From Lethocerus indicus (lineage: Eukaryota; Arthropoda; Insecta; Hemiptera; Belostomatidae), in assembly GCA_019843655.1 (NCBI GenBank), contig JACDQD010000112.1:1-64000 (forward strand): a stretch of 64,000 nt of DNA. Direction: 5' to 3'. The translations under genes and the position numbers were made by a program. Shown one piece after another: positions 24,701 to 35,900 of the stretch (position 1 is its first letter; every line of letters begins with the position of its first letter). The notes under the pieces were generated by a model. It did no database searches, was not told the DNA's origin, and saw only the letters and a list, made by a program, of their open reading frames with translations.

Positions 24701-27700
24701 ATTTTTGGCCGATTTTGCGCATTTTGGGCGATTTTGCTGAAAACAGCATTTTGGACCTAAAAACCGTATTTTTGGTCCGATTTTGCGTCTAGAAAGCGCA
24801 TTTTTTGGGCGATTTCACGCCTAATAACCGCATTTTAGGGGCGATTTTGAGCCTGAAAACAGCATTTTGGGGACGATTTTCACCTAAAACAGCATTTTGG
24901 ACCTAAAAACCATTTTGGTCCGATTTTGCGTTTAAAACGCATTTTTGGGACGATTTTGCCTAAAAACCGCATTTTAGGGGCCGATTTTCGGCTGAAAACA
25001 GCATTTTGGACCTAAAACCGGTTAAAAGCGCATTTTGTTCGATTTTGTCCTCCGATTTTGCGTCTAAAAGCCATTGGGGCCGATTTAGCGCCTGAAAAAC
25101 GCATTTTGGACCTAAAGCACAGTTATTGGTCGATTTTGCGCCTAAAAACCGCATTTTAGGGGCGATTTTGCGCCTGAAAACAGCATTTTTGGACCTAAAA
25201 ACCGTATTTTTGGTCCGATTTTGCGTCTAGAAAGCGCATTTTTTGGGCGATTTCACGCCTAATAACCGCATTTTAGGGGCGATTTTGAGCCTGAAAACAG
25301 CATTTTTGGACCTAAAAACCGTATTTTTGGTCCGATTTTGCGTCTATTTTGTGCGTAAGAAGCGTATTTTGGGCCTATAAAGGGTTTTAGCGATTTCGCG
25401 CCTAAAAACAGCATTTTGGACCTAAAACCGTATTTTGGTCGTTTGCGTCTAAAGCGCGCGCCTAATAACCGCATTTAGGGTAGGGGCTATTTTCAGCCTA
25501 AAACAGAAAACATTTTGGACCTAGAAACCATATTTTGCGATTTTGCGTTTAAAAGCATTTTTGTTCGGCGCATTTTAGGGCATTTTGCACAAAACCTTTT
25601 TGGACCTAAAAATTTTAGCCCTCCAAGACCCGGAACTGCATATTTTGAATTAAAACAGCATTTTGTGCTTAAGAACCGCATTTTAAACCGCGTTTGTTGG
25701 CCGATTTAGCGCCTGAAAACAGCATTTTTGGACCTAAAAACCGTATTTTTGGTCCGATTTTGCGTCTAAAAGCGCATTTTAGGGGCGATTTCGCGCCCTA
25801 AAAACAGCATTTTTGGACCTAAAAACCGTATTTTTGGTCCGATTTTGCGTCTAGAAAGCGCATTTTTTGGGCGATTTCACGCCTAATAACCGCATTTTAG
25901 GGGCGATTTTGCGCCCAAAAACAGCATTTTGGACCTAAAAACCACATTTCGGGGCCCAAGAACTGCATTTTTTGAATTAAAAGCAGCATTTTTGTGCGTA
26001 AGAACCGCATTTTCGGGCCTATAAACGCGTTTTGGCCAATTTTCGGCCTAAAAACCGCATTTTCGAACTTATTTACGTAAAACCGGTTTTTGGCCGATTT
26101 TCGGCCTAAAAACCGCATTTTGGGAACGATTTTGCGCTAAAAAGCATTTGGACATTTTTGGCGATTTTGCGTCTAATAACCAGCATTTTCAGCGATTTCG
26201 CCCCGCAGTCCGATTTTGGCACCTAAAACCGTATTTTTGGTCCGATTTTGCGTCTAGAAGCGCATTATTGGCCGATTTCGCGCCTTAAAACCGCGTTTTA
26301 GGCCGATTTTGCGCCTAAAACACCATTTTGGACCTAAAACCGTATTTTGGTCCGATTCTCCCCGTCCCCTAATTATATCTCGATAAAGATGAACGGGAAC
26401 AGTTTCCTAATTTGAAATGTAATACAATGTCAATAAGTTGAACTATGAATTGTGAGCTAATTTTTTTTTCAAAATTTTTCAGCCGACAACGCGGCCACCC
26501 TCTACTTCTACGGGCCGATCATCTTCGTCCTGGCCCTGAACCTGATATTTTTCCTTTTGATCGCCCGGCTGATGTACAAGAAGACCGCCGGACGGACAAC
26601 AAACGCTTTCGCCCAAGTCGCCTGGACGGTGATTAAGAGGGGCAGAATGAGGCTGTAAGTATTACACCCTTAGGTGTGTACAGAAACGACTTTTTAAAAT
26701 TTTAAAACTACCCCAATTCAATTGTAACGGTTCGAGGTATGAAATTTTTCTCAAACTTTCATCAGTCCCAAACTACAAAGTTTTAGTTTACAATACCTGT
26801 TTTGTGGTCCGCCGACTTTTTGGAAATTTCAAAAATCTTTTTTCAGCTATTTTGGACCTAAAACCGCATTTGTTGGCCAATTTTTTGGCCTAAAACCGCA
26901 ATTTTTTGGGGCGACTTTGCGCCTAAAAACAGCATTTTTGGTCCGTTTTTCGGCCTGAAAAAATTTTTCGGCCGATATTGCTTCTGAAAATCACATTTTT
27001 CGACCTATTTTTCGACTTAAAACAGTATTTTTGAGCCAATTTTTCGCCTACAAACCGACTTTTAGGGGCGATTTTACGCCTAAAAACCGTATTTTTGGGT
27101 CCGATTTTGCGCCTCGAAAACTTTTTTTGGCCGATTTCGCGCCTCAAACAACAGCATCTTCGGGCCCCTAAAACCATTTCTGGCTCTAAAACCTCTTTCT
27201 GGGCCCAAGAACTGCATTTTTCGGCCTAAAACCGCGTTTGTCGGCCAATTTCCAGCGAAAACATTTTTGGGCCGATATTGCGCCTAAAAACCACTTTTCG
27301 GCCTATTTTCGACTTAAAAGCAGTATTTTTAGACCAATTTTCGCCTAAAACCAGATTTTGCTAAAACCGTATTTTTTGGGCGATTTAGCGCCTAAAACCG
27401 AATTTTCGCCTAAAACCATTATTTTTAGACCGACTTTGCGCCTAAAACCACACTTTTCGGCCTATTTCACGACTTAAAGCAATTTAGAGCCAATTTTCGC
27501 CTAAAACCACACTTTTTCGGCCCTGAAAAGGGATTTAGAGCCAATTTTGCCTACGGAACAGGGACCGAAAATCGCATTTCTGGGCCCAAAAATGGCCTTT
27601 TTCCGGCCTAATCCCGATACACAGTACGGTATCGATTATCGCCTATCGATAGCACACAGTTCGTCGAGTTTACGTCAATAAAGTTAAGTCGATAAGTTAC

Positions 27701-28055
27701 ATATCGCCAAGTTACGCGAAGAAAGCGGTTCTTCAGCAGCGCCGCCCTACTGAAGACGGCGAACGGCCGCCGATAACGCAACTCTCCGTTTTTCAGTTTC
27801 AAACAGTGCCTGGCCCTTTTCTGCCTGATGGGGCTCAACTGGATACTGGAGGTCGTCTCGTGGATGGCCAAAGGGCCGTTCCAGCTGTGGCTGCTCACCG
27901 ACATCGCCAACACACTCCAGGGCCCGATACTCTTCTACCTTCTGGTCTGGAACAACACCAGGGCGCGCGAACGCCTATTCTCCTGCCGTACTCGGCGTCG
28001 TCCTCGCCCTCGGGACGATCCCGAAGACACGGAAAACGGAGGATACGACCGCGTT

Positions 28056-28099
<44 letters not shown>

Positions 28100-28211
28100 G
28101 CAACAGCCGCCGATGACCATGTCCGACACAGTCCTGATGGTCGTCAAGAAGAAACAGGAAAGGACTCCGATCGTCCTCAACCGGGAGACGGCCCGTCTTC
28201 AGGCCAGCTGA
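12515..28211 (+). CDS. Methuselah-like GPCR A (spliced gene, 5' exon not found, two frame breaks)
   Basis: Predicted cell-surface receptor of the methuselah branch of secretin-like (family B) GPCRs; the ligand cannot be inferred. Exons seen: 12515-12700, 14492-14718, 16421-16605, 17911-17989, 18091-18275, 26483-26654, 27797-28211, all with AG/GT borders and compatible phases. The ectodomain exons carry the Cys-Cys-Pro-Phe and NRTCV motifs, then YCLDT and a late LVCF cysteine. Seven hydrophobic segments follow, with the extracellular-loop-2 Cys-Trp-Phe motif and a basic C-tail with a glutamine run. Exon order, phases and lengths match the intact paralog on the minus strand at 32529-42788. No signal-peptide exon was recognised upstream of 12515. 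Exon 2 has a 1-bp insertion in a T/G run near 12560 and exon 4 lacks one base near 16479 relative to the paralog, so the gene is either a young pseudogene or carries assembly errors. AATAAA lies at 28264. Family assignment is firm; functionality is uncertain. Confidence 0.85.
12753..12906. mobile_element. Family A short palindromic element in GPCR A intron 2
   Basis: Arms CCATCTTCAGTAGCGCTG and its near reverse complement about 150 bp apart, just downstream of exon 2. The interior contains GGACGTTTTCCTGGGCG and CACTGCACCGTCACTT, the usual family A middle. Confidence 0.8.
13140..14398. repeat. ~29-bp minisatellite in GPCR A intron 2
   Basis: Units read TTTTTGCTTTCAAAACTAGC followed by CTGAAACCC. 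About 40 imperfect copies. Its minus-strand open frame (KAK repeats) is an artefact. Confidence 0.9.
14492..14718 (+). CDS. GPCR A exon 3: ectodomain, YCLD...LVCF part
   Basis: Acceptor GTCCAG|G, donor ATAG|GTGAGC (phase 2 in, phase 1 out). Starts YKLEPDLEPGDVYQLL, parallel to the paralog's YRLEPEVSHGDVYELE. Contains the conserved ectodomain motif YCLDT and a LVCF cysteine just before the first membrane helix. The reading frame is intact. Confidence 0.88.
14860..15070. repeat. Dispersed repeat in GPCR A intron 3
   Basis: Two related internal copies around TGTTCCTCAACATGCCGACC and TGTTCTTCGACATACCGACA. Also found inverted at 8.94-9.09 kb and weakly at 40.29-40.41 kb. Confidence 0.5.
15080..16345. 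repeat. ~20-bp AGGCCC array with a longer higher-order unit
   Basis: GCGGTTTTTAGGCCCAAAAA units. A longer module starting GGATGCCGTAAGCTGCTC and containing GACAAAAGTGCC recurs at about 15168, 15448 and 15988, so units have been copied in blocks. Confidence 0.85.
16129..16182. repeat. Direct repeat copy 1 flanking GPCR A exon 4
   Basis: About 50 bp from TAATTCTGTTCCAAGAATCC to GCGGACACTCT, repeated almost exactly at 16788-16838, on the other side of exon 4. Confidence 0.8.
16421..16605 (+). CDS. GPCR A exon 4: TM1-TM2 (1-bp deletion)
   Basis: Starts after GATCGCAG and ends CTTCG|GTAGGC. Encodes TM1 (CLLSVPFLLLTAGVFLYFG) and TM2. One base is missing at about 16479 (TTCGG-GAG against TTCGGCGAG in the paralog), giving a TGA two codons downstream in the unshifted frame. 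The first ~130 nt are otherwise identical to the paralog exon, while the last third differs. Confidence 0.85.
16655..17885. mobile_element. Family B terminal-inverted-repeat element containing an AGGCCC array
   Basis: Left arm TTTGAATTTGCCACAATTCT then TTGCAGTAAAATCGGCGAC at about 16661-16705; the inverted counterpart at 17808-17860 has GATTTTACTGCAAGAACTGC and GACAAATTCAAATC. Between them lies an AGGCCC array (16840-17760). Sits in GPCR A intron 4. Confidence 0.65.
16788..16838. repeat. Direct repeat copy 2 flanking GPCR A exon 4
   Basis: Second copy of the repeat at 16129-16182; both run into TAAAACGCGGTCTTTAG. Confidence 0.8.
17911..17989 (+). CDS. GPCR A exon 5: TM3
   Basis: A 79-nt exon between TTTCCAG and GCA|GTAAGT. 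It encodes a hydrophobic helix ending WMNVMCYNTWW, typical of methuselah TM3. Same length and phase as the paralog's TM3 exon at 36922-37000. Confidence 0.88.
18091..18275 (+). CDS. GPCR A exon 6: intracellular loop 2, TM4, ECL2
   Basis: Flanked by TTTTTCAG and CACA|GTGAGT. Reads RHFKLYSAYAWSLPTL (TM4) and ends in SSCWFH, whose cysteine should pair with TM3 as in other secretin-like receptors. The frame is intact (phase 2 in, phase 1 out). Confidence 0.88.
18480..20690. repeat. AGGCCC array, forward orientation (left arm of giant palindrome)
   Basis: About 2.2 kb of TGCGGTTTTTAGGC and GCAAAATCGGCCCAAAA units in GPCR A intron 6. Oppositely oriented counterpart at 24.08-26.37 kb. Confidence 0.9.
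20690..24075. repeat. 105-bp satellite, about 33 copies, in GPCR A intron 6
   Basis: Unit: TTTTTCAGCTCTCCTTTCAG, GGGCAAGTGTAACTCACTTT, TGTACACTTGTGGACCGAAT, ATGGGCAAAATCGGGCGACT, TTTTTGAAATTTCAAAAATT. Spacing of ACTTTTGTACAC is 105 bp in full copies. Because 105 is a multiple of 3, both strands stay open with a 35-residue periodicity. Confidence 0.95.
24075..26370. repeat. AGGCCC array, reverse orientation (right arm of giant palindrome)
   Basis: Units read CCTAAAAACCGCATTTTTGG and GGTCCGATTTTGCGTCTAAA, the reverse complement sense of the 18.5-20.7 kb array. Ends about 110 bp before exon 7. Confidence 0.9.
26483..26654 (+). CDS. GPCR A exon 7: TM5 and intracellular loop 3
   Basis: A 172-nt exon, the same length as its paralog counterpart, between TTTTTCAG and GGCT|GTAAGT. 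Encodes TM5 (LYFYGPIIFVLALNLIFFLL) and a basic loop. It lies 8.2 kb downstream of exon 6, behind a giant inverted-repeat intron. Confidence 0.88.
26860..27600. repeat. AGGCCC array, reverse orientation, in GPCR A intron 7
   Basis: TTTTTGGCCTAAAACCGCA-type units, degenerate, same orientation as the 24-26 kb array. A family A arm (CTACTGAAGACGGCGAACGG) follows at 27748. Confidence 0.8.
27797..28211 (+). CDS. GPCR A last exon: TM6, TM7, poly-Q cytoplasmic tail
   Basis: Acceptor TTTTTCAG. TM6 (FCLMGLNWILEVVSW) and TM7 (LQGPILFYLLVWNN) precede an Arg-rich tail, a pure CAG run of about 12-13 glutamines at 28059-28099, then QQPP and stop TGA at 28209. A second + frame across 27806-28279 is a shadow. 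Confidence 0.88.
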
Positions 28212-28263
28212 AAGGACCTAGATTCGTAGGACGCGCATTTCGGATTCGTAGACCGTGTCGGAA

Positions 28264-28269
28264 AATAAA
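28264..28269 (+). terminator. Poly(A) signal AATAAA of GPCR A
   Basis: AATAAA 53 bp after the stop codon, followed by an A-rich stretch at 28278. A second AATAAA is at 28332. Position and strand fit 3'-end formation of GPCR A. Confidence 0.6.
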
Positions 28270-28484
28270 GTGTCCTTAAAAAAAAAAAAAAAAAGAAAAT
28301 CCTCAACTCCCATCGCGTATTTTACGGCCCCAATAAACACACAATCGTTTTTCAACGATTTAACGATTTTACGATTTTCTCGCAATAATAATAATAGACA
28401 GACAGTGTTGGACGGGCCGAACGAAAATATACCATGACGTATAATTTTTTTTTTTTACGGCCAATTTCGCCGGCCTCCCTATTT

Positions 28485-28672
28485 GGGCCGCTCGCCGTCT
28501 TCAGTAGCCGGTCACTTCGGCACGTGGCGGCGGTGGCGGTGGGGACGCCTATTTGCGGGCCGTATATATATATATCGCTACTGAAGATGGCGAGCGGCCG
28601 AAATTTTCGGTCGCTCGCCGTCTTCAAGCCGAGCTTACGTGGTGGTGGTGGCGGGACGACTATTTGCGGGCC

Positions 28673-28730
<58 letters not shown>

Positions 28731-28815
28731 CTACTGAAGACGGCGACCGGCCGAAACGTTGGCCGCTCGCCGTCTTCAGTAGCCAGGGTCACTTCGACAC
28801 GTGGCGGGACGCCGG

Positions 28816-28855
<40 letters not shown>

Positions 28856-28900
28856 GTATATACCGCTACTGAAGACGGCGAACGGCCGGACGGCGGCGCG
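28485..28900. mobile_element. Family A arms around (TA)n centres, 3' of GPCR A
   Basis: Four or more arms in alternating orientation (about 28490, 28577, 28607, 28730, 28762, 28862), with long (TA)n runs at 28674-28728 and 28818-28852 between them. Open frames here are repeat artefacts. Confidence 0.75.
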
Positions 28901-28980
28901 TAAAGCCGAATATAAATATAATTTACGGTATTATTCCAAACCTCCGGCGGCCGAAACCGATTGTTACGAACTATAATAAT

Positions 28981-28982
<2 letters not shown>

Positions 28983-29067
<85 letters not shown>
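28983..29067. repeat. (TA)n microsatellite, about 85 bp
   Basis: Uninterrupted AT dinucleotides. Further tracts at 29407-29444 and 29936-29990. The AT-rich spacer 29.07-30.43 kb between the convergent GPCR genes shows no gene. Confidence 0.95.
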
Positions 29068-29071
<4 letters not shown>

Positions 29072-29402
29072 CAGTGTGATCCGGAGTAATGCTACTGAAG
29101 ACACGAATAGGGGACATTTCAGTCGGCGGCGACAATGTTACGCGTGTGTTGTGAATATACATCAATATATATGTATATTATATATATATATTCCACATAA
29201 TATTGTATTTCTCGAATACCGTCCCGATATTGTTATTTATTCGACGGGTTCTACAACAAATTGTTGTTGTACGTCGTAAATATTGCGTTATTTATTATAT
29301 TACAGTCGGACCTATCTATTTGTAATTACAATTAAAGGGAACATCGAAGGTTATATTTATTACACATTTTGACTTCGGAATTCATTTTATTAATTATTAA
29401 TC

Positions 29403-29446
<44 letters not shown>

Positions 29447-29931
29447 TCCAGTAATAAAATAAAAAGAAAAAAGGTAGTATCGAATGAAGTCGTTACAGAA
29501 TATTGCTTTCAAGTCTTTTAAGCGCATGACTTTTAAGTCCGGCCTAAATCGTGACAATTTTCAAGTTGTCAAGAGGATAATAATTTGAATTTTGGAAAAT
29601 GGTTTGATGTTTATTTCACGTGTGTTATATGTGTTGTAGTTGTAGAAATTATGGCGCGATTAATTTCAATTTTATGTAATAAAGGTAGTATTTTTTTTAA
29701 AATTAAAATTTTTTTTTTTTCATACGATTTCCTTCCTTTTTCCTTTTCCATGAGGTTTCTTAGAGGAACCGAACGGAGTTTTCCGCAAAAAAAAATTTAT
29801 TAAACAATTTTCGACTGTTCTGTCCGAAAGTTCCCACAATTTGTTGTCGCTTAAATACTAGTTTATTTATTAGATACATACAATATTTTACAACAATAGT
29901 CTATAGTTACATTTAAAGCGGTTCACCGTAG

Positions 29932-29992
<61 letters not shown>

Positions 29993-30450
29993 GAGGTACG
30001 TTTTTTCAGATTTCCGCCAAATAAGTATATTCAATCTACGGTTTTTTCTTTCCCGGACACAGTATCTTTCAGTTGTGCCGATCAATTTCAGCCGGTAAAT
30101 GTTCAATTTTAATCTTTTAAAGGCCGCTTTTCGGTTTCCTCTTGACAATTTGCCCGTACCGAAAATGGAAATCAGCGACTTTTCTTTTCCCAAAAAAAAA
30201 AAGGAAAAGGACGAGCTGAGCCCTACAATTTGAGAGATCAAAAAAAAGAAAAAGGCGGCATCGAAGACGCCGGGGCTTAACGAGATCCGGAAAAAAAAAT
30301 GAATTTTCGAGGATTTTTTGGAGGATTGGAAAAAACTTTGTGGCGCGAGTGTTATAATACACTTTGAAGGGGACAATATAGATGTTTCTTAAATAGATAA
30401 ATAATTTTTGAAAAAGCCCAAAATTCGCGATACTTTATGAAAAAAACCTC

Positions 30451-30659
<209 letters not shown>

Positions 30660-30824
30660 ATTTGTAGAGCGATTTCCTTCAGTACCGAGTAGATAGGCGA
30701 CAAAAACCATGTGCTATCTACTAAAAGCTGTGTCCGATTGTTGAAACGTGGACGTCGACAAAATCGGTTGAAATACAGTTTTCACTCTTTAAAGTTTCTC
30801 CATTTTCTCCAATTTGGCCGGGGA

Positions 30825-30925
30825 TCACTTAAAGGGTGTCCAGAAATTAACGCCAGATTTGAATTTGCCGCCATTTTTGCAGTGTTGGACAAAACATCTA
30901 TTAGGAAAAGTTTAGGGTCGGTACA
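30825..30925. mobile_element. Family B element arm
   Basis: AAAGGGTGTCCAGAAATTAA, then GATTTGAATTTGCCGCCATT, TTTGCAGTG and TTTAGGGTCGGTAC. This matches, in reverse complement, the arms at 51220-51360 and 54630-54770. It runs into the next array. Confidence 0.75.
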
Positions 30926-30929
30926 ATAT

Positions 30930-32295
30930 GACACCGATGACCCCTATATGACGACGAATATGACCCCGAATATGATCCCGAATATGACGATTCTGAATAT
31001 GACCCGTTGAATATGATCCAGAATATGACCCCTGAATATGACCCCTGAATATGACCCTGAATATGAACCGGATGACCCAGATATGACGAGATTTGAATTT
31101 GACTGAATACCACCATGAATATGTCCCTGAATTACGACCCTGATATGACGGACAATATGACCTTGAATATGACAATCGGATTTGACCCTGATATGACGAT
31201 CGAATATGACCCCGAATATGATCCGAATATGACCCCGAACCCGAATATGATCCCGAATACGATCCCCCAGAATATGACCGAAAACCCTGAATATGAACCC
31301 GATGACCCGATATGACGACGAATGCCAATACCACCGCGACCCCGAATATGACCCTGATATGACGACGAATATGACCCTGAATGCGACAACGGATTGACCC
31401 CGATGAACGAATACGAATATGATACACCGATATGACCCCGATATGACGACGACCGATGCCCGATGCGATACACGACGAATGCGACCGAATGACCCGAATA
31501 CGACCCCGAATTACGATAAATGCGTGACCGACCCTACCGAATGCGACCGAATATGCCCGAATGAACCGAATGCGACCGAATACGACCCGAATGCCCGAAT
31601 ATGCCGACCGAATGCGACCGAATACGACCGAATGACCGAATACGACCGAACGGATGCGACCGAATACGACGAATATGACCCCGAATACGACCCGATGACC
31701 CGAATACGACCGCCGACCGACGACGAATGCGACGACGAATACACCGAATCCCCGAATATGACCGACCGAATATGACCCGAATACCCCGACCGAATGCGAC
31801 CGAATACGACCGAATATATGACCCGAATATGACCCCAATACGACCATATGACCCCGAATACGACCGAATGCGACCGAATGCGACCGAATGCGACCGAATG
31901 CGACCGAATGCGACCGAATAGACCGAATACGACCGAATACGACCGAATACGACCGAATGCGACCGAATGCGACCGAATACGACCGAATATGACCCCGAAT
32001 ACGACCGAATATGACCCCGAATACGACCGAATAAACCGAATACGACCGAATATGACCCCGAATACGACCGAATATGACCCCGAATACGACCGAATATGAC
32101 CCCGAATACGACCGAATATGACCCCGAATACGACCGAATAAACCGAATACGACCGAATATGACCCCGAATACGACCGAATATGACCCCGAATACGACCGA
32201 ATAAACCGAATACGACCGAATATGACCCCGAATACGACCGAATAAACCGAATACGACCGAATATGACCCCGATTACCACCGAATACGACTGTGCA
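30930..32295. repeat. 10-12-bp GAATATGACCCC / GAATACGACC array between GPCR genes
   Basis: Left half is dominated by ATGACCCTGAAT units, right half by perfect CGAATACGAC and CGAATGCGAC decamers. The minus strand is open for 474 codons (SYSVVFGRIR repeats) because the unit lacks stops. Confidence 0.95.
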
Positions 32296-32528
32296 ACTCT
32301 TCCCCTCCGATTGTACGATATATAGGAGTTGTGCAAAATCCGAATTCAGTGTATATTGTTTAAAAGGCGCTTAAATAACTGAGACTGAGATTGGGCGAAT
32401 TTTTACTTCAATTTTATCAGTCCGTTGGCGGGACTCGTGGTACGTTTTACGGGCCGGTACACGCGCCAGGCGGGTCCGTCCACCGCCGTTAGGACTGGCG
32501 CCGTTGTTCCTCCACTTCTATCCGGCGG

Positions 32529-32910
32529 TTAGAGGGCCCTGTTCCGGTTGGGGTGAGATGGGGCCGGTAACAGTGGCCGGCCGCGGCGGAGGACGCCGTC
32601 TCCAGGGGATGGTCTCCTCCGGCCAGCAGTTGGGTCCGCCGTACTGGCGGTGTTGGCCGGCGCTCTGTTGGGGTCGTGCCGTTTGGGGCGACGTCGCCGG
32701 CACCAGGAGGGCACCAGACGGCCGGAGATGGACCGGCGGGCGCACCCGTTCCTGTACACCAGCAGGTAGAAGAGTACGGGGCCCTGGAGTGTGTTCAGTA
32801 TGTCGTTCAGGATGACCAGCTGGACGGCGGTTGTCTGCGTTAACCAGAGCACCAGTTCCAGTGTCCAGAAAATGCCCATCATGAAGAACGATGCCAGGCA
32901 CTCGCTGAGA
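32529..32910 (-). CDS. GPCR B exon 8: TM6, TM7, C-tail
   Basis: Acceptor CGTTTTTCAG. TM6 (ASFFMMGIFWTLELVLWL) and TM7 (LNTLQGPVLFYLLVY) align with paralog A. The tail beyond residue 436 is Arg/Pro/Ala-rich, very GC-rich and not similar to the poly-Q tail of A. Stop at 32531-32529. The overlapping minus frame 32518-33015 is a shadow. Confidence 0.86.
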
Positions 32911-35900
32911 CTGAAAAACGAGAAAAATAAAACAATTTTCACAATTTGGGAAAGTCGTTTCACATTTGGGAAGCATTGTAGGTGAGTCCGTCTTCGATAG
33001 CGCTGTGTTAGTCACTGTGTCACCGGTGTACTGCGGAAAACATTCAAACGGCCAAAAGTGACTAACACAGCGCTACTGAAGACGGACAAACGGAAGACCG
33101 AATACGACCGACTACGACCGAATACGACCGAATACGACCGAATACGACCGAATACGACCGAATGCGACCGAATGCGACCGAATACGATACTGTAGACTGA
33201 TGTTTCTGTCTCCTCAATAGCTGTGTTGATCGTTCTACTGTGTCAAATCGGACCGGTGCTTGCGGAAAACATCTACAGTGCCAAAGTGACTGTGTTAACA
33301 CAGCGCTACTGAACGGACAAACTGAAGACCGAATACGGGCACCGAATACGACCGTCTTCAATTTCACATCTACGCTGTGTGCAACATAGTCCCGGCACTG
33401 TGTCACGGGTACCTGCGCGGAAAACATCCAAAGTGCCAAAAAGTGACTAACACAGCGCTACTGAAGACGGACAAACGTAAACCAACGGAACCGGCGAGAG
33501 AGGAGAAATACACGAAATCTACGGTAGAAAATAATATTCTCTCGCGTAATTATTAATGGGCGGAACGTCAGAGAACGGTCGCTCGCCATATTCAGTAGCC
33601 GGTTCAGTAGTCGTTCGGGCAGGTGCCGGGGCTTTTTAGAAGCTTTTTATCGGCCCAAAAATTCGATATTTGGACTGAAAACTGGCTGAAAGTGCGGTTT
33701 TAGTCCCAAAATCGGCTACAAAATGCGGTTTTTAGTCCCAAAATCGGCCAAAAAATTAGGTTTATAAAACTAAAAATGGGCCGAAAATGCGGTTTCTAGT
33801 CCCAGACTCGGCTTCGGTACACTTCATACGGACGCACATAGTTTTTGGATCAAATACGGGGGTTTTTAAGCCAAATAACGACGCAAGTATGCCGGTGTTT
33901 GGGGGCAAAATTGGCCCTAAAATGAAGTTCATAGACCCGAAATTGGTTTAAAAAATGCGATTTTAAGTCCTAATACGAGGTTTTATACCGCAAAAATTCT
34001 GTTTTTAGCCCTTAAAGTGGGCCGGACACACTTTCATTTCAATTTTGTACGCTCAGTGACCAATTGGCCAAGACTACTGAAGACGTTCAATATTGTACAA
34101 TTATCGAATTGTCAACTCACAGTTTGATTCTACGGTTGGTTATCAACGCCCAAGTCATTCGGACCATTTCGTGATCAATTCTGTGCCGGCGTCGGCTGAA
34201 GATGAGCTTTGTGTTCAGCGCGAAGAAAACCGTGTTCAGAAATAGGACCGCTCCGATCGGCCCGAACAAATAGATTCCAGCCGCTATATGACCTAAAATT
34301 AATTCCAACAATATTATCAGTAAAATTCATTCGTTTAACGTTCTGTTTGTTATTAGGGCCGGCGATGAGCGATATTTTTAATAAAGAATATGTGTGACCG
34401 AATATGACGCCGAATACGACCGAATATGACACCGAATGTTACCCCGAATGCGGCCGAATATGAACGAATACAACCGAATATGAACGAATACGACCGAATA
34501 CAGCCGAATGCGGCCGAATACGGCCGAATACGACCGAATGCGGCCGAATACGACCGAATGCGGCCGAATACGACCGAATGCGGCCGAATACAACCGAATG
34601 CGGCCGAATATGAACGAATACGACCGAATATGAACGAATACGACCGAATACAGCCGAATGCGGCCGAATGCGGCCGAATATGACCGAATACGACCGAATA
34701 CAGCCGAATGCGGCCGAATATGAACGAATACGACCGAATACAGCCGAATGTCGGCCGAATATGAACGAATACGAACCGAATGCGGCCGATGAACGAATAC
34801 GACCGAATATACAACCGAATGCGGCCGAATAATGAACGAATACAACCGAATATGAACGAATACGACCGAATACAGAATGTTACCGAATGCGGCTGAATAT
34901 GAACGAATACCGAATGCGAATGCCGAATATGACCAATATGAATACGGCCGAATATGAACGAATACGAATGTACGAATATGAACGAATACACCGAATATGA
35001 CGAATGTGGCCGAATGCGGCCGACGACTGAACGAATACGACCGAATATGACACGACCCCGATACGACCGAATGACCCCGATGCGGCCGAATATGAACGAA
35101 TACGACCGAATATGAACGAATACGACCGAATGCGGCTGAATATGAACGGCCGAATACGAATATGAACGAATACGAATATGACACCGAATGACCGAATACC
35201 GAATGCGGCCGAATATGAACGAATACGACCGAATATGACACCGAATGTTACCCCGAATGAATATGAACGAATACGACCGAATATGACCGAATGTTGCCCC
35301 CCCCGAATGCGGCCGAATATGAACGAATACGAATATGGAACGAATACGACCGAATATGACACCGAATACCCCGAATGCGGCTGAATATGAACGAATACCG
35401 AATACGAATACGAAATTACAGTCCTGAATATGCGAATGAATATGACCCGAATACCTGAATACAGAATGGCCGAATAAGTGAACCTCCCCGAATACGACCG
35501 AATATGAACGGCGGCCGAATATGTTACCTTCCCCGAATGCGCCGAATATGAACGAATATGAATGCGGCTGAATATGACACCGAATGTTACCCCGAAAACG
35601 AATACAACCAATATGTTCGAATATTGCCGAATATGAATACGAATGTTACCCGAATATGAATGAATGACCGAATGCCGAATGCCGAATGCGGCCGAATATG
35701 AACGACCGAATATGACCGAATACGACGAATATGACCTCCTGAATGCGGCCGAATATGAACGAATACGAATATGAACGAATACCGAATACAGCCGAATGCG
35801 CCGAATATGAACGAATACGACCGAATGCCATGTTACCCCGAATGCGGCCGAATATGAAGCCCCGAATACGACCGAATATGAACGAATACGATGCGGCCGA

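Noticed and set aside
30912..32336. 474-codon open frame on the minus strand
   Set aside because: Made entirely of a 10-12-bp tandem unit that lacks stops in any frame; the other strand is open too, and there are no splice or start signals.
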